DNA of 54,612 nucleotides from assembly GCA_021737405.1 (NCBI GenBank), contig JAIPEG010000014.1, positions 1 to 54,612 on the forward strand, given 5' to 3'. Every line of letters begins with the position of its first letter. Positions within the stretch are counted from its first letter, which is position 1. Below are positions 18,413 through 27,838 of this stretch, one piece after another. The DNA is from Bacteriovoracaceae bacterium (lineage in GTDB: Bacteria; Bdellovibrionota; Bacteriovoracia; Bacteriovoracales; Bacteriovoracaceae). The position numbers and the translations under genes were made by a program. The notes beneath the pieces are model-generated. The model was not told where the DNA came from. It ran no database searches and saw nothing but the letters and a program-made list of their open reading frames with translations.

Positions 18413-19503
18413 GAGCGACCACCATAGGAGAATTCTTTTTCTAAACGCTTTGAGTAGCGAGACATAGAAAAACAAAAGATAAAATAAATCAGGGCCACAA
18501 AGACGTAGGCTTCAACCGAGAAGCCCAGCCACTTTGGGTCTTTAAGCGAAGTTTTTGTCGTCATTAATAAGTCACTTAGGGCAATAATAAGAACAAGAGA
18601 CGTATCTTTAAACATTCCAATGGCCGTATTTACGGTGGGAGGAATGACAATCTTTAGTGCCTGAGGAAGAATGACTTTAAGCATTTTTTGCCAGTAACTC
18701 AGACCCAATGCATCCGCGGCCTCGTATTGACCTTTATCAACGGCGGCGAGCCCTCCTCTGACAACCTCGGCCATATAGGCCGACATAAACATAATGATGG
18801 CAATTTGCGCTCTCATCAGCTTAGGCAAAACAAGTCCGTCGGGCAGAAAGAGAGGAAACATCACGCTGGCCATGAACAATAAACTAATCATAGGGACACC
18901 CCTGATTAGTTCTATATAGCCAAGGCAAAAAGATCTCACTAAAGGTAAATAGCCAGTTCGTCCAAGTGCCAATAAAATTCCAAGTGGATAAGAAAAAATA
19001 ATGCCAATCACCGCTAGGATGAGAGTCAGCGGAAGTCCACCCCACTTATCAAGGCTTACAGACTCTAATCCAAAAAGTCCCCCCTTTAATAAGAAGGCCC
19101 ATATTAAGATCAGAATTAACCAATAGCTGAGTAATCTCTTGTTCCATCTTGAAATTTCACGACTATAAAAGCAGAGGCCTATGAAAAAGGCAATCGCCAA
19201 AGTAGGCCGCCATAGAAGCTCACGAGGGTAAAATCCATAAAGAATAAAAATAAACTTTTCCTTTATGAAAACCAAACAGGCTCCGTCATTGTGTCGACAA
19301 GTTTGAGCTGTTCCCTCCCAAGTCGCATTAAAGACTAACCAGTTTAAGAAGGGACCCAAAAGTTTTACTAAAAGTCCCAAAAGGATCAGGCTAATTGCTG
19401 AATTTATTGGAGTCGAAAATAAGTTCTTCTTCATCCATTTCGCAAAACCTTGCATCATGGGTAGACTTCGTTTCTCTGGATTTTTTGTGTACTTTAAACT
19501 CAC
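18409..19503 (-). CDS. aapM: General L-amino-acid ABC transporter permease (AapM type)
   Basis: 364 residues with about eight membrane helices. The C-terminal half is the HisM/ArtQ-like permease domain, with the EAA motif region around [23 protein letters not shown]. The N-terminal extension with extra helices is typical of AapM rather than of short HisM-like permeases. It overlaps the genes on both sides by four bases, so aapQ, aapM and aapP form one translationally coupled unit. Confidence 0.9.
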   Translation of the reverse strand: MSLKYTKNPEKRSLPMMQGFAKWMKKNLFSTPINSAISLILLGLLVKLLGPFLNWLVFNATWEGTAQTCRHNDGACLVFIKEKFIFILYGFYPRELLWRPTLAIAFFIGLCFYSREISRWNKRLLSYWLILILIWAFLLKGGLFGLESVSLDKWGGLPLTLILAVIGIIFSYPLGILLALGRTGYLPLVRSFCLGYIELIRGVPMISLLFMASVMFPLFLPDGLVLPKLMRAQIAIIMFMSAYMAEVVRGGLAAVDKGQYEAADALGLSYWQKMLKVILPQALKIVIPPTVNTAIGMFKDTSLVLIIALSDLLMTTKTSLKDPKWLGFSVEAYVFVALIYFIFCFSMSRYSKRLEKEFSYGGRS

Positions 19504-20684
19504 GCTCCTCGCTCCTTAAGCTGCTGCGAACGATTGTAGTAGTTCATCAAAAACGAAGTACTTAAACTAAAGAAAAGGTAAACGGCCATTATGAGAACGA
19601 CTGCTTCTATGGCCTGTCCCGTTTGATTCATCGTCGTATTGGCCACGGCCACAAAATCGGGGTAACCAATCCCGACAGCAAGAGAGCTATTTTTTATAAG
19701 ATTAAGAACTTGGGAGGTCATTGGTGGGATAATCACTCTTAAACTTTGTGGCAAAACAACCAGTCTTAAGGTTTGCCAACGACTTAGACCAAGAGCTTGT
19801 GAAGCTTCCCACTGACCATGAGATACTGATTGAATCCCTGCTCTGACAATTTCAGCGTTAAAAGCGCCTGTGTATAAAACAAGGCCAAGCATCAAAGCAA
19901 CAAACTCTGGCGTTAAAGTCATTCCCCCCGAAAAGTTAAAGCCACCAAGTTCAGGAATATCCAATTGATGAGGAGCTCCGCCAAAAATCCACACGAGAAA
20001 GGGCAAAATGAGAAGAAAGATCGATGCAAATGGAAGAAGAGACCAACTTTGACCAGTTTTCTCCCACTTCTTCTTTAGAAAGTAAGAGGATCCAAAGGTG
20101 CATATTATTCCCGTAAAAAAAGTGATCCAAACCCATTTCCAAATAAAGTGTTCTTTAAATATTGGAAAGAATAAGCCCCTTTGAGAGACAAAGACCCCGG
20201 GGAGAGGATTGAGAGATTCTTTAACATCCGGAAATATTTCAGTAAAAACGGCGTACCAAAAAAAGAGCTGTAAAAGCAGAGGAATATTGCGAACAACCTC
20301 AATATAGGTTTCACTTATTTTATTTAACAACCAATTTGGCGAAAGCCGAAATATTCCAACGAACACACCTAATATAATGGCAAAGAAATTACCCACTAAA
20401 GCAATCTTAATGGTGTTTAAAATCCCAACAAGAAGGGCACGCTGATAAGAATCATCGGCCCAATAGTCAATGCTTGATTCCGAAATTTCAAATCCTGCTT
20501 CTTGTCCTAAAAAATCAAAGCCAGAAGCTATATTTTGGCGGGCAAGGTTTTGTTGAGTATTTGATACAAGAAAAGATCCAATACCTATGACAGTAATGAA
20601 GAGAATAAATTGAAATAAATAACCCCTCTTCTTAGGGTCATACCAAAATTGTCCCCATGAAGCCTTTTGTGAGATTTTTTCCAT
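19500..20684 (-). CDS. aapQ: General L-amino-acid ABC transporter permease (AapQ type)
   Basis: 394 residues with about eight membrane helices and the EAA-loop sequence EASQALGLSRWQTLRLVVLPQSL near the C-terminus. A long periplasmic part between helix 1 and the next helices matches AapQ. It is the first gene of the aapQMP unit. The ATG start lacks a well-placed ribosome site; the divergent heme-protein gene begins about 100 bases away, so both promoters must lie in this short gap. Confidence 0.9.
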   Translation of the reverse strand: MEKISQKASWGQFWYDPKKRGYLFQFILFITVIGIGSFLVSNTQQNLARQNIASGFDFLGQEAGFEISESSIDYWADDSYQRALLVGILNTIKIALVGNFFAIILGVFVGIFRLSPNWLLNKISETYIEVVRNIPLLLQLFFWYAVFTEIFPDVKESLNPLPGVFVSQRGLFFPIFKEHFIWKWVWITFFTGIICTFGSSYFLKKKWEKTGQSWSLLPFASIFLLILPFLVWIFGGAPHQLDIPELGGFNFSGGMTLTPEFVALMLGLVLYTGAFNAEIVRAGIQSVSHGQWEASQALGLSRWQTLRLVVLPQSLRVIIPPMTSQVLNLIKNSSLAVGIGYPDFVAVANTTMNQTGQAIEAVVLIMAVYLFFSLSTSFLMNYYNRSQQLKERGA

Positions 20685-20790
20685 GAATTGATTTTAAGAT
20701 CTCCCTTATGACTCTGACAACAAAGCCCGAGGCAAATCGTCGGTCAAAAACCCTGTGACGAATACTATTGATTTTCTTAAACTATCCCCT

Positions 20791-22155
20791 ATGAAAAAGA
20801 CTTGGATCGTTACCATTATTTTTTTGTCCTCGCACTTTGCTTGGTCAGAGAACTCTTCCCTTTTTGAAAGATGTCAAAATGTATTTTTATCTGGGAAAAC
20901 CATTCAAAATTTAATTGATGAAGAGCAAAGTAAAAGTAATCAAGAGAATATTGATCAAAAATATATCGCAAAACTTAAAACATTGAATAACTCTCAAAGC
21001 TGCTTAAAGTTATTAGAGCAGGCACAATTAAAAACAAATGGGTTACTTATTGAGAGAACGCCCCTTGGTTCAATCATTTTAAAGTCTTTGGTTGATTTTC
21101 ATCACAACTGGTTAATGCCTAAAGACTACGATAAACCAATTCAGTGCCAAGATCCTTTTAACAATGATGTCTTTGACCCGCTAGGCCCTGCCTACCATTT
21201 GACTCGCGCCCTTTTTCAAAAGGACCGCAATGCAAGTGTGGCCATTACGTCCTTTGGTGATTTGAGAAGTATGCGCGAGGGTGAGAATCCAAAGAAATCC
21301 ACCGAAACATCTCTTACTAGTGAGAACTATCAAAATGTTTTAGGTTTAAATGATCCACTAGACTTAGTTGGAGACTCTCCACTCGTCGGTTTTCTCTATA
21401 AAGGACAAGTTTTCTTTGAGAAAGTAGCCCCCATTAATTGGTCTCAAACAAATGGAAGTTGGGATAAAAGTCGTGAACAAAAGAAATTAAAGCTTTTTAA
21501 CCACCTCGGGGGTGGTCTTATGGGTAGCCCTAGCTACCTTATACACTACGCTCCCTCGCAAGCCTTTAATAGTGAACTTTATAAATCTGACGGGCAAACA
21601 TTACTTCCTCGAAAACTCGCACTTGGAATTTTAAATGGTATTTTATGCAAAGAGCCGAGTCAAATCTCTCTCAATATAGACTACAATATTTCCGACAAAT
21701 GGAACCATCCGATTACCAGTGAGAAGAAGTGCTTAAGCTGTCATACGCCACTCGATCATTTTGCTGCAGGTTTTCGTCATCTTACATTTTTAAAAAATCA
21801 GGAAAATTGCAGTAAAGACAATCCTCAAATTCTTATTCCTACAAATTTTGAAACAAGTTACTCAAAAGACGTTTGGCAGTCTAAAGAGAAAGATACAAAG
21901 CCCTTCTCCTTTTCTTACCCTGCTGGCCTTTATGAAAAAGAGAGATTCGTGGGGTTCAATCAACTAGGACGCGTCTTGGCCCAGAGACCCGAATTTTACC
22001 AATGCCAGGTTAAGAAGTATTACTCATTTATTTTTAACCAAGATATTGAAGATGGCTTAATGATCAGCTTGGCCAAAGAATACCAAGAACATCAGGATGG
22101 TCTTAAACTCATGCAAGACCTTTTTAATCATGCACCAAAGGATTTAAAGAAGTGA
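20791..22155 (+). CDS. Exported c-type-heme-motif protein (DUF1588/DUF1592-like)
   Basis: 454 residues from the ATG at 20791, chosen because it starts a signal peptide (MKKTWIVTIIFLSSHFAWSE); an upstream GTG at 20755 gives a non-signal leader. One CxxCH heme-binding motif is seen: Cys314, Cys317, His318 (KCLSCHTPLDHFAAG). This C..CH..[IL]D..G pattern is typical of the proteins that carry DUF1588/DUF1592 and are encoded next to DUF1501/DUF1552 proteins. It is followed by a DUF1501-like gene with a GTGA overlap. The function of such pairs is unknown. Family call is moderate, heme motif is direct. Confidence 0.65.
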   Translation: MKKTWIVTIIFLSSHFAWSENSSLFERCQNVFLSGKTIQNLIDEEQSKSNQENIDQKYIAKLKTLNNSQSCLKLLEQAQLKTNGLLIERTPLGSIILKSLVDFHHNWLMPKDYDKPIQCQDPFNNDVFDPLGPAYHLTRALFQKDRNASVAITSFGDLRSMREGENPKKSTETSLTSENYQNVLGLNDPLDLVGDSPLVGFLYKGQVFFEKVAPINWSQTNGSWDKSREQKKLKLFNHLGGGLMGSPSYLIHYAPSQAFNSELYKSDGQTLLPRKLALGILNGILCKEPSQISLNIDYNISDKWNHPITSEKKCLSCHTPLDHFAAGFRHLTFLKNQENCSKDNPQILIPTNFETSYSKDVWQSKEKDTKPFSFSYPAGLYEKERFVGFNQLGRVLAQRPEFYQCQVKKYYSFIFNQDIEDGLMISLAKEYQEHQDGLKLMQDLFNHAPKDLKK

Positions 22156-23288
22156 ATTCTTTAAATAGAAGACATTTTTTAAAAACAAGTTTTCTCTCAA
22201 GCCTCTATGGCCTTACAGGTTGCCATCTCGAAGGTCACCATAAACCCTTTAAAGTATTTTGGCTTCACTTAGAAGGTGCTCCCTTAAGAACTCCCTTTGA
22301 TCTATGGTTAGATCCTTTTGATCACGAAAAAAGCCTGAAAGGCCCTATTGAGAATGCTTATATTCATCGCTATGGCACTAAATTCAAGATCCCAAAGGTT
22401 TGGGTCAATGAATCGGGTGATGCCAGCCCCATTATAGACAACTTATTAATGGTGCGTGGGCTAACCAGTAAAAGTCCCCATTTAAAAGAGTGTCGTAAAG
22501 AATGGTTCTCTAGCCCTGAATTCATTAATCTTTTAAAGGATATGGGAAAAGATAATTTTTCCTTTCTTGGACAAAATGACGCTCTCAACAATACTTTTAC
22601 TCAAATTTTTGGAGAAGAAAAGAAAAGAGCCGCTCTCTCTTCTTCCTCTTCTCGATTAATAAACACTTGGGCCGATCAAACTTCAAAAACCAATCCAGGA
22701 CTTCTTCCAATATTTTCTTCTTGGTATCAAGAGCTAAACAAAAAGAAAGGTGATACTTCGGGACTTGTCTTATCAATTGTTAATTCTTTTGGAAAAGCAC
22801 CCCAATACTTTGAGAACTTATCTGTGATTGATGAAGACACTCTAGGTCAAACACAACTCTTTTATGGTGACTTGATTAAAGGTTTAGAGGCTTTTATCCA
22901 TGAATTAAAGGTTTATCGCCTATTTGATCAGACAATGATTCTCATCACCTCTGACCGCGCTCGCGTCCTTACGCAAAACGAATATCCCTTAAAAAGTGAA
23001 CCTTTATGGCAAGGTCTCAACTTTTCCCTTATCGGTGGTGCTTTAAAAGGCCCTCTTACCTTAGGCCATATTGCCAAAAGTCATCCACTTTACTCCGAAT
23101 CCTACCCAGGCACTTGGGGCATGGGTCTAAATGATTGGACACCAAACAATGTCCATCAATTACTAGCAGACCTTTGTATTGCCAAAAGCTATAATGCCAA
23201 AGCAAAGTGGAGTTCTGTTAACCCTTGGCTTGACCTAAAGCCTTTAGGATCAATATTGGTTAAGTTACCTCCAGGTAAGATTTTTTAA
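22152..23288 (+). CDS. Tat-type lipoprotein, DUF1501/DUF1552-like (sulfatase/phosphatase fold candidate)
   Basis: 378 residues from a GTG that overlaps the previous stop. The N-terminus has a twin-arginine motif (RRHFLK, Arg6-Arg7), a short hydrophobic stretch and a lipobox ending LTGC at Cys24, so it is probably exported folded by Tat and lipidated. The rest resembles the alkaline-phosphatase-like DUF1501 proteins (VFWLHLEGAPLRTPFDLW, later MILITSDRARV), but is divergent and clear metal ligands are missing. It is sandwiched between a heme-motif protein and an MMPL exporter. Confidence 0.65.
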   Translation: MNSLNRRHFLKTSFLSSLYGLTGCHLEGHHKPFKVFWLHLEGAPLRTPFDLWLDPFDHEKSLKGPIENAYIHRYGTKFKIPKVWVNESGDASPIIDNLLMVRGLTSKSPHLKECRKEWFSSPEFINLLKDMGKDNFSFLGQNDALNNTFTQIFGEEKKRAALSSSSSRLINTWADQTSKTNPGLLPIFSSWYQELNKKKGDTSGLVLSIVNSFGKAPQYFENLSVIDEDTLGQTQLFYGDLIKGLEAFIHELKVYRLFDQTMILITSDRARVLTQNEYPLKSEPLWQGLNFSLIGGALKGPLTLGHIAKSHPLYSESYPGTWGMGLNDWTPNNVHQLLADLCIAKSYNAKAKWSSVNPWLDLKPLGSILVKLPPGKIF

Positions 23289-23299
23289 AAAAGAGCTAA

Positions 23300-25699
23300 A
23301 TGAAAGACTTATCGAAAGGCCCAAAAGATCATCTCGAAAAATATAAGGATATGCTCTGGGCAAAGAAATGGGCTACGTTTATTGTTGAGAAGCCCTATAA
23401 AGCGCTTGGTCTCTTTTTATTTATCCTTCTGATTCTTTTGCCAGGCGTTTTTTCAATCGAGAGTAAATGGTCCCCAAGAATTTGGTTCGATGAAGATCAT
23501 CCTCAAATTGAAAAGCTCAACAGATTTGAGCAGCAATTTGGTAGTGATACTTTTATAAGCCTTGGCTTTTATCATCCGGCCGGAGTATTTCAAAAGGAAG
23601 TCCTCGAAACCATTCGAAATGTCACTGAAGACATGTGGTTAGTAAAAGATGTCATCAGAGTAGAGTCACTAAGCAACTACAATATGATTAGGGCAGAAGA
23701 GGATGATATTATCATCAACCCCTTTTTTAACGAAAACATATCTTATGCCCCAGAGAACCTTGAAAAATTGAAACGAGAGGCACTGGCCGATGACGTTTTA
23801 CCTGATTTCTTTCTAAGTAAAGATGCCACTTACACTATTCTCTATGCCTATCTTATTCCAGGTCTTGGAGGAAAAGAGCCAAATTTTGTTAAGGCCATTG
23901 AAGACACCAGGAAGATTACGACAAAGTATGAAACAAAAGATTTAAGAATTTATCTCACAGGACCTGCGGCAGCAAATGATGCCTTCAGGGAAGTTAGTTC
24001 AAGTGATAATATCAAGTTAATACCTTTCATGTTTTCCTTTATTGTCATTTTACTCTTCATACAATTTAGAAGCTTTTCCGCGATTATTTTATCTCTGGGC
24101 CTTATTGGAACGACAATTGGGGTGACTTTTGGATTGATGGGTCATTTAGGTATTATCTTTAATAGTCTTCTTGCGGCCATTCCTGGAGTGTTACTTGCAA
24201 TTTGTATTGCCGATGCCGTTCATATTTTTACGAGCTACTTTCATTTTCGGACTTTAGATTACAAATCTAAGGAAGCCCTCCATTTAAGTCTAATAAAGAA
24301 TTTTCAACCGACTCTCCTCACATCACTTTCTACAGCAATTAGTTTTATTAGTATCACTCATACAGACATTGCTCCGATTAGAGACCTTGGTATTCTAAGT
24401 GGTTTTGGAACAATTATCGCTTGGTTCTTTACCTATTTAATCCTTGGACCTCTGCTCTCCTTGGCCTCTCATAAACTCGATAACTACCCAGTAAAGACCT
24501 TTCAATTTTCTCGCTTCACAAGAAAGGAAAAGGATCATCAAAGCAAAAGGGCAAACTCTTACATGATGGCCCATTTTATTTTAAAAGCGCGTATTCCGAT
24601 CATTATTTCGTTTATCTTAATAAGTGTATTATCCGTGGTTATTGCCTTAAGAAATGAGGTTAACTCTGATCCCATGAAATATTTTCACGAAAGCGTTCCG
24701 ATTAGAAAAGCCTATGATTTTACCGGAACAAAGCTTGATGGTCTTCGAGGTATTGAGTTTGTTATTGATTCAGGTGTTCCAGAGGGTATCAAAGAGCCAG
24801 AATTTCTTAAACGACTGGATGCTTTCATGAACTTTATCGTTTTGGATAAAGACATCACCCGAGTCCGCTCTGCTAGAGAAATCATCAAAAAGATGAATCA
24901 AACTCTGCATCAGGGAAAAGAGAGTGAATATAAAATCCCAGACTCTGCCGCAGCAGTAGGGCAATTACTTTTCCTATACACAATTGGACTACCTCAAGGA
25001 ATGGATTTAAATAATCAATTCACTCTTGATAATAGGCTTTTAAGAATTAAAGTTTCTTGGAAAATTGAAACATCAAAAGAAAGTGAAGCTAAAAAAGATT
25101 ACCTTGTCGCAAAGGCCCGTGAATATGGACTTGATATGAGTGCAGGAGGAAATGCTCCAATTTATCTTTCCATGAATCAAAAGGTTGTTGCAACATTCTT
25201 CAGTTCAATGGCGATGGCCTTGTGCTTGGTCAGCTTATTGCTCTTTATTGTCTATCGCGATTTATTAATAAGTCTCCTCGCAATGCTCCCAAACGTTATC
25301 CCCCTCATTTTTGGAGGTGCCCTTATGGAGCTTTTAGATAAACCCATTGATATTGGGACATCGATTGTTAGCACAGTCTGCCTCGGGATTGCCGTTGATG
25401 ACACCATTCACTTTATCTCTAGCTACAAACAATACCGCTCTCAAGGACTCTCCCCCATTGATGCCATAACAGAGACTTTTCTTGTTACTGGTAAGGCCCT
25501 TGTTCTAACGACGGTTCTCCTCGTTGTGGGATTTGGTGCCTTTGTCTTTGCAGATTTTGTGCCTAATAGAAACTTTGGAATTCTCTGTGCCATGATTCTT
25601 GCATTGGCCCTTTTGACGGACCTTTTATTTCTTCCAGCACTCTTGCTCACTATTGATCGGAAAAAAAACAAAAAAGAACATGTAAAAACAGCCCTTTAG
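23300..25699 (+). CDS. RND/MMPL-family exporter
   Basis: 799 residues with the twofold RND layout: membrane helix near 30-50, a periplasmic domain, helices about 235-400, a second periplasmic domain about 440-630 and helices about 635-780. Sterol-sensing/MMPL helices show GVLLAICIADAVHIFTSY and IVSTVCLGIAVDDTIHFISSYKQYR; the Asp residues in these (IADA, VDDT) are those that relay protons in RND pumps. Such proteins export lipids or hydrophobic molecules. It starts 11 bases after the DUF1501-like gene, so the substrate may be linked to that pair. Confidence 0.9.
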   Translation: MKDLSKGPKDHLEKYKDMLWAKKWATFIVEKPYKALGLFLFILLILLPGVFSIESKWSPRIWFDEDHPQIEKLNRFEQQFGSDTFISLGFYHPAGVFQKEVLETIRNVTEDMWLVKDVIRVESLSNYNMIRAEEDDIIINPFFNENISYAPENLEKLKREALADDVLPDFFLSKDATYTILYAYLIPGLGGKEPNFVKAIEDTRKITTKYETKDLRIYLTGPAAANDAFREVSSSDNIKLIPFMFSFIVILLFIQFRSFSAIILSLGLIGTTIGVTFGLMGHLGIIFNSLLAAIPGVLLAICIADAVHIFTSYFHFRTLDYKSKEALHLSLIKNFQPTLLTSLSTAISFISITHTDIAPIRDLGILSGFGTIIAWFFTYLILGPLLSLASHKLDNYPVKTFQFSRFTRKEKDHQSKRANSYMMAHFILKARIPIIISFILISVLSVVIALRNEVNSDPMKYFHESVPIRKAYDFTGTKLDGLRGIEFVIDSGVPEGIKEPEFLKRLDAFMNFIVLDKDITRVRSAREIIKKMNQTLHQGKESEYKIPDSAAAVGQLLFLYTIGLPQGMDLNNQFTLDNRLLRIKVSWKIETSKESEAKKDYLVAKAREYGLDMSAGGNAPIYLSMNQKVVATFFSSMAMALCLVSLLLFIVYRDLLISLLAMLPNVIPLIFGGALMELLDKPIDIGTSIVSTVCLGIAVDDTIHFISSYKQYRSQGLSPIDAITETFLVTGKALVLTTVLLVVGFGAFVFADFVPNRNFGILCAMILALALLTDLLFLPALLLTIDRKKNKKEHVKTAL

Positions 25700-25724
25700 A
25701 GACTTTAGATACGCTCTCTTTTTA
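25698..25724 (+). terminator. Weak terminator candidate after the MMPL gene
   Basis: AGAGA at 25698-25702 can pair with TCTCT at 25715-25719 around a 12-base loop, followed by a short T run. The stem is only five pairs, so this is tentative. Confidence 0.3.
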
Positions 25725-25803
25725 AACGGCCCTTATACCTTTTACAACTTAAAAGAATGAAATCTTGTATTGGTTTAACCTAGACCAACGGTGAACCAAG
25801 AAC

Positions 25804-26388
25804 ATTAAAAAACTTCTTATTTTGAAGCTATGCTATTTCTTTATTTTAAATAGTGCGATTGGCATTGAGTTTACAAATAACCTATATACATCAGAAAACC
25901 CGACAGAGGATTTTCAAGCCTTAAATATTGATATTGAAGAAAGACTTGAGCAGGCCCGTCTTGAAGCAGAAAGAATTGTTGCTTTATTGGCCGCCGATAA
26001 CACTTATAGGGCGGGCATACTTCATCAGCAAAATATTGAAAAAACCTACAAAACTCTTCAGAAACTTAGGTTTACATGGAGTAAGACTGGAAAACCTTTT
26101 GGACAATGTGATCCCAATACATTTACCTATGTCATCAAACTTCATACAAAAGAGCACCGAAACAATATTTTTATTTGCCCTATTTTGCTGCTCCAAACAT
26201 TTTCCATATTAACCCAAATTATTATTCATGAGGCCGCTCATCTAGGCTTTGAGGCCAGTGAATGTCAGGCTACAGCGTTTGAAGTCTTATCTCTTCACTA
26301 CAGCTCTTTTAACGAGGTGTATAAAACCCCCTATTGGAAACGATGTGGTACTGAGAGATTAAATCAGCATTTCTTAAACCGAATTTAA
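25804..26388 (+). CDS. Putative exported zinc metallopeptidase-like protein (HEAAH), non-ATG start
   Basis: About 190 residues, with a hydrophobic N-terminus rich in Leu, Phe and Ile that looks like a signal peptide. The motif IIHEAAHLGFEASECQATAFE contains HExxH with a downstream Glu, which is the pattern of gluzincin-like zinc peptidases. No ATG exists in the frame near the start; candidate starts are ATT at 25804 and TTG at 25822. The ATT start would give a lysine-rich signal peptide (IKKLLILKLCYFF) but has no clear ribosome site. The unusual start could mean a mis-annotated, decayed or poorly expressed gene. The four cysteines fit an exported protein. Confidence 0.5.
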   Translation: MKKLLILKLCYFFILNSAIGIEFTNNLYTSENPTEDFQALNIDIEERLEQARLEAERIVALLAADNTYRAGILHQQNIEKTYKTLQKLRFTWSKTGKPFGQCDPNTFTYVIKLHTKEHRNNIFICPILLLQTFSILTQIIIHEAAHLGFEASECQATAFEVLSLHYSSFNEVYKTPYWKRCGTERLNQHFLNRI

Positions 26389-26433
26389 ATATCAAGAAAT
26401 CTTGAACCAATAATTACCCTACTGTCATAGATA

Positions 26434-26453
26434 ATAATGATCGAAATCGTTAT
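26434..26453. promoter_or_regulatory. Imperfect inverted repeat just upstream of the first tandem XRE regulator
   Basis: ATAATGAT at 26434-26441 and ATCGTTAT at 26446-26453 are inverted with one mismatch around CGAA. The repeat lies 10 bases before the regulator's ATG, where an autoregulatory operator would be expected for an XRE protein. Confidence 0.4.
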
Positions 26454-26462
26454 ATTAGATAG

Positions 26463-27131
26463 ATGGACGCTATTACTAGACTCAAAATTAAACTGCGCTT
26501 AATTCGACAAGGTCTCGAATTAACTCAAGAAGAAGTCTCTTCCTCACTAGGTATTAGCTTAAGAACGTTTCAAAGACTTGAGTCCGGACAGACCCCTATC
26601 GACTGTGCCACTCTTTACACTTTTTGCTCCAAGTACAATATACCTTTTGTAGAGCTCACAAGGCCTGACGTAACAAAAGATAATTGCCCAAACTATACCT
26701 TTTTTCATTCAGAGAAGGACTTTTTGTCTCACCCTGAGGTTGATGAAGAAAGTTTTTTAAAGGTAAGAGAAAAAGTCAAACCAATCATTGATAAAAACCC
26801 AAACCTTATTAAGACTTTTAATTCTTCCTTTTTTCATTCGATAGAAACCCCACTCTATGTAGCAGATCTTTCAATGACAGTGGCCAATAACTCTCTTCAA
26901 AAGATGTCTTCTATTACGAAGGAAAGTACCTGGAGAACCCTAAGCAAGTGGGACAACAAAATACAGAGGATTAACGCTTGGGACTTATGTCTTATGAAAG
27001 GTCATATTGGTTTTTTTGCTAACTCAGTTTTAACAAATGGTTCAAAAAAGGTTTCCGTAAGAAACTTTAATTGGATTATTCCTTCAACAATTTCCAAGCC
27101 AATTATTATTGGCCAATTAGGTTTAATGTAA
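26463..27131 (+). CDS. XRE-family transcriptional regulator with unknown C-terminal domain (tandem copy 1)
   Basis: 222 residues. Residues about 7-62 are a Cro/C1-type helix-turn-helix (GLELTQEEVSSSLGISLRTFQRLESG). The C-terminal 150 residues resemble a degenerate PAS-like sensor (SIETPLYVADLSMTVANNSLQKM) more than a known effector domain. No good ribosome site precedes the ATG. The next gene, two bases after the stop, encodes a paralogue with the same ISxRTFQRLE block, so this is a tandem pair. Confidence 0.75.
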   Translation: MDAITRLKIKLRLIRQGLELTQEEVSSSLGISLRTFQRLESGQTPIDCATLYTFCSKYNIPFVELTRPDVTKDNCPNYTFFHSEKDFLSHPEVDEESFLKVREKVKPIIDKNPNLIKTFNSSFFHSIETPLYVADLSMTVANNSLQKMSSITKESTWRTLSKWDNKIQRINAWDLCLMKGHIGFFANSVLTNGSKKVSVRNFNWIIPSTISKPIIIGQLGLM

Positions 27132-27133
27132 AA

Positions 27134-27838
27134 ATGTCTTTAATAGAAAGAAAAATGCCTCCAATCATTCAGGATATTTCTCGACTTCTTGTCCGACTAA
27201 AAATTTACCGTTTGGGAAAGCAGGTGACTCAGGAACAGCTCGCCTCTGATATTGGGATAAGTATCCGAACCTTTCAGAGACTTGAACAAGGTCTAGCTCC
27301 GCTTGAAATGAGTATTCTTTATAAAATTTGTGAAGCTCTTAAAGTTCCTTATGAATCACTTGCCGGCCCCACTTACACTCAAGAAGACATTCCAAATGTC
27401 TTTTTCTTTGAAAAAATTGACGATATTAAAATTGAACAAAACCCACTACAGATTCAGCAAGCTTTCGAAGGAACCTTAACTCATTTAAAAAATGGTACCC
27501 ATCAATTGGCCAATCTTTATAAGGCCCCGGTCTTTAATAACAATCCTCTTGAGCTTTTTTACAGTTCACCGAGTTTCACCTGGTGTAATACTTCGCTTAG
27601 AGAGTCTTCAAAACCAAGTAGTTCTGTAAAAATTCTCTCTGTGAAGAGTCTTTCTGATTATGAATTTATCATTCGTTTATTCGAAGTCTGCTATAAACTC
27701 GATAATCCCTGGTTTCTTTCAACAACTAAGCACGACCAAAATGGTAAGAAGATAAAAGTCACGACATTAAATAACTTTCATCTTTTTGAAGGACTTCCCT
27801 TAAATTTTGGTGCTGTCGTAAAAAGAGAGATTCTTTAA
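27134..27838 (+). CDS. XRE-family transcriptional regulator, tandem copy 2
   Basis: 234 residues. HTH at about 12-68 (KQVTQEQLASDIGISIRTFQRLEQG), closely similar to that of the preceding gene, then a divergent C-terminal domain of unknown type. The ATG at 27134 is used because the upstream frame overlaps copy 1. The last four bases overlap the stop of the convergent aapJ gene, so the two stop codons share bases. Confidence 0.75.
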   Translation: MSLIERKMPPIIQDISRLLVRLKIYRLGKQVTQEQLASDIGISIRTFQRLEQGLAPLEMSILYKICEALKVPYESLAGPTYTQEDIPNVFFFEKIDDIKIEQNPLQIQQAFEGTLTHLKNGTHQLANLYKAPVFNNNPLELFYSSPSFTWCNTSLRESSKPSSSVKILSVKSLSDYEFIIRLFEVCYKLDNPWFLSTTKHDQNGKKIKVTTLNNFHLFEGLPLNFGAVVKREIL

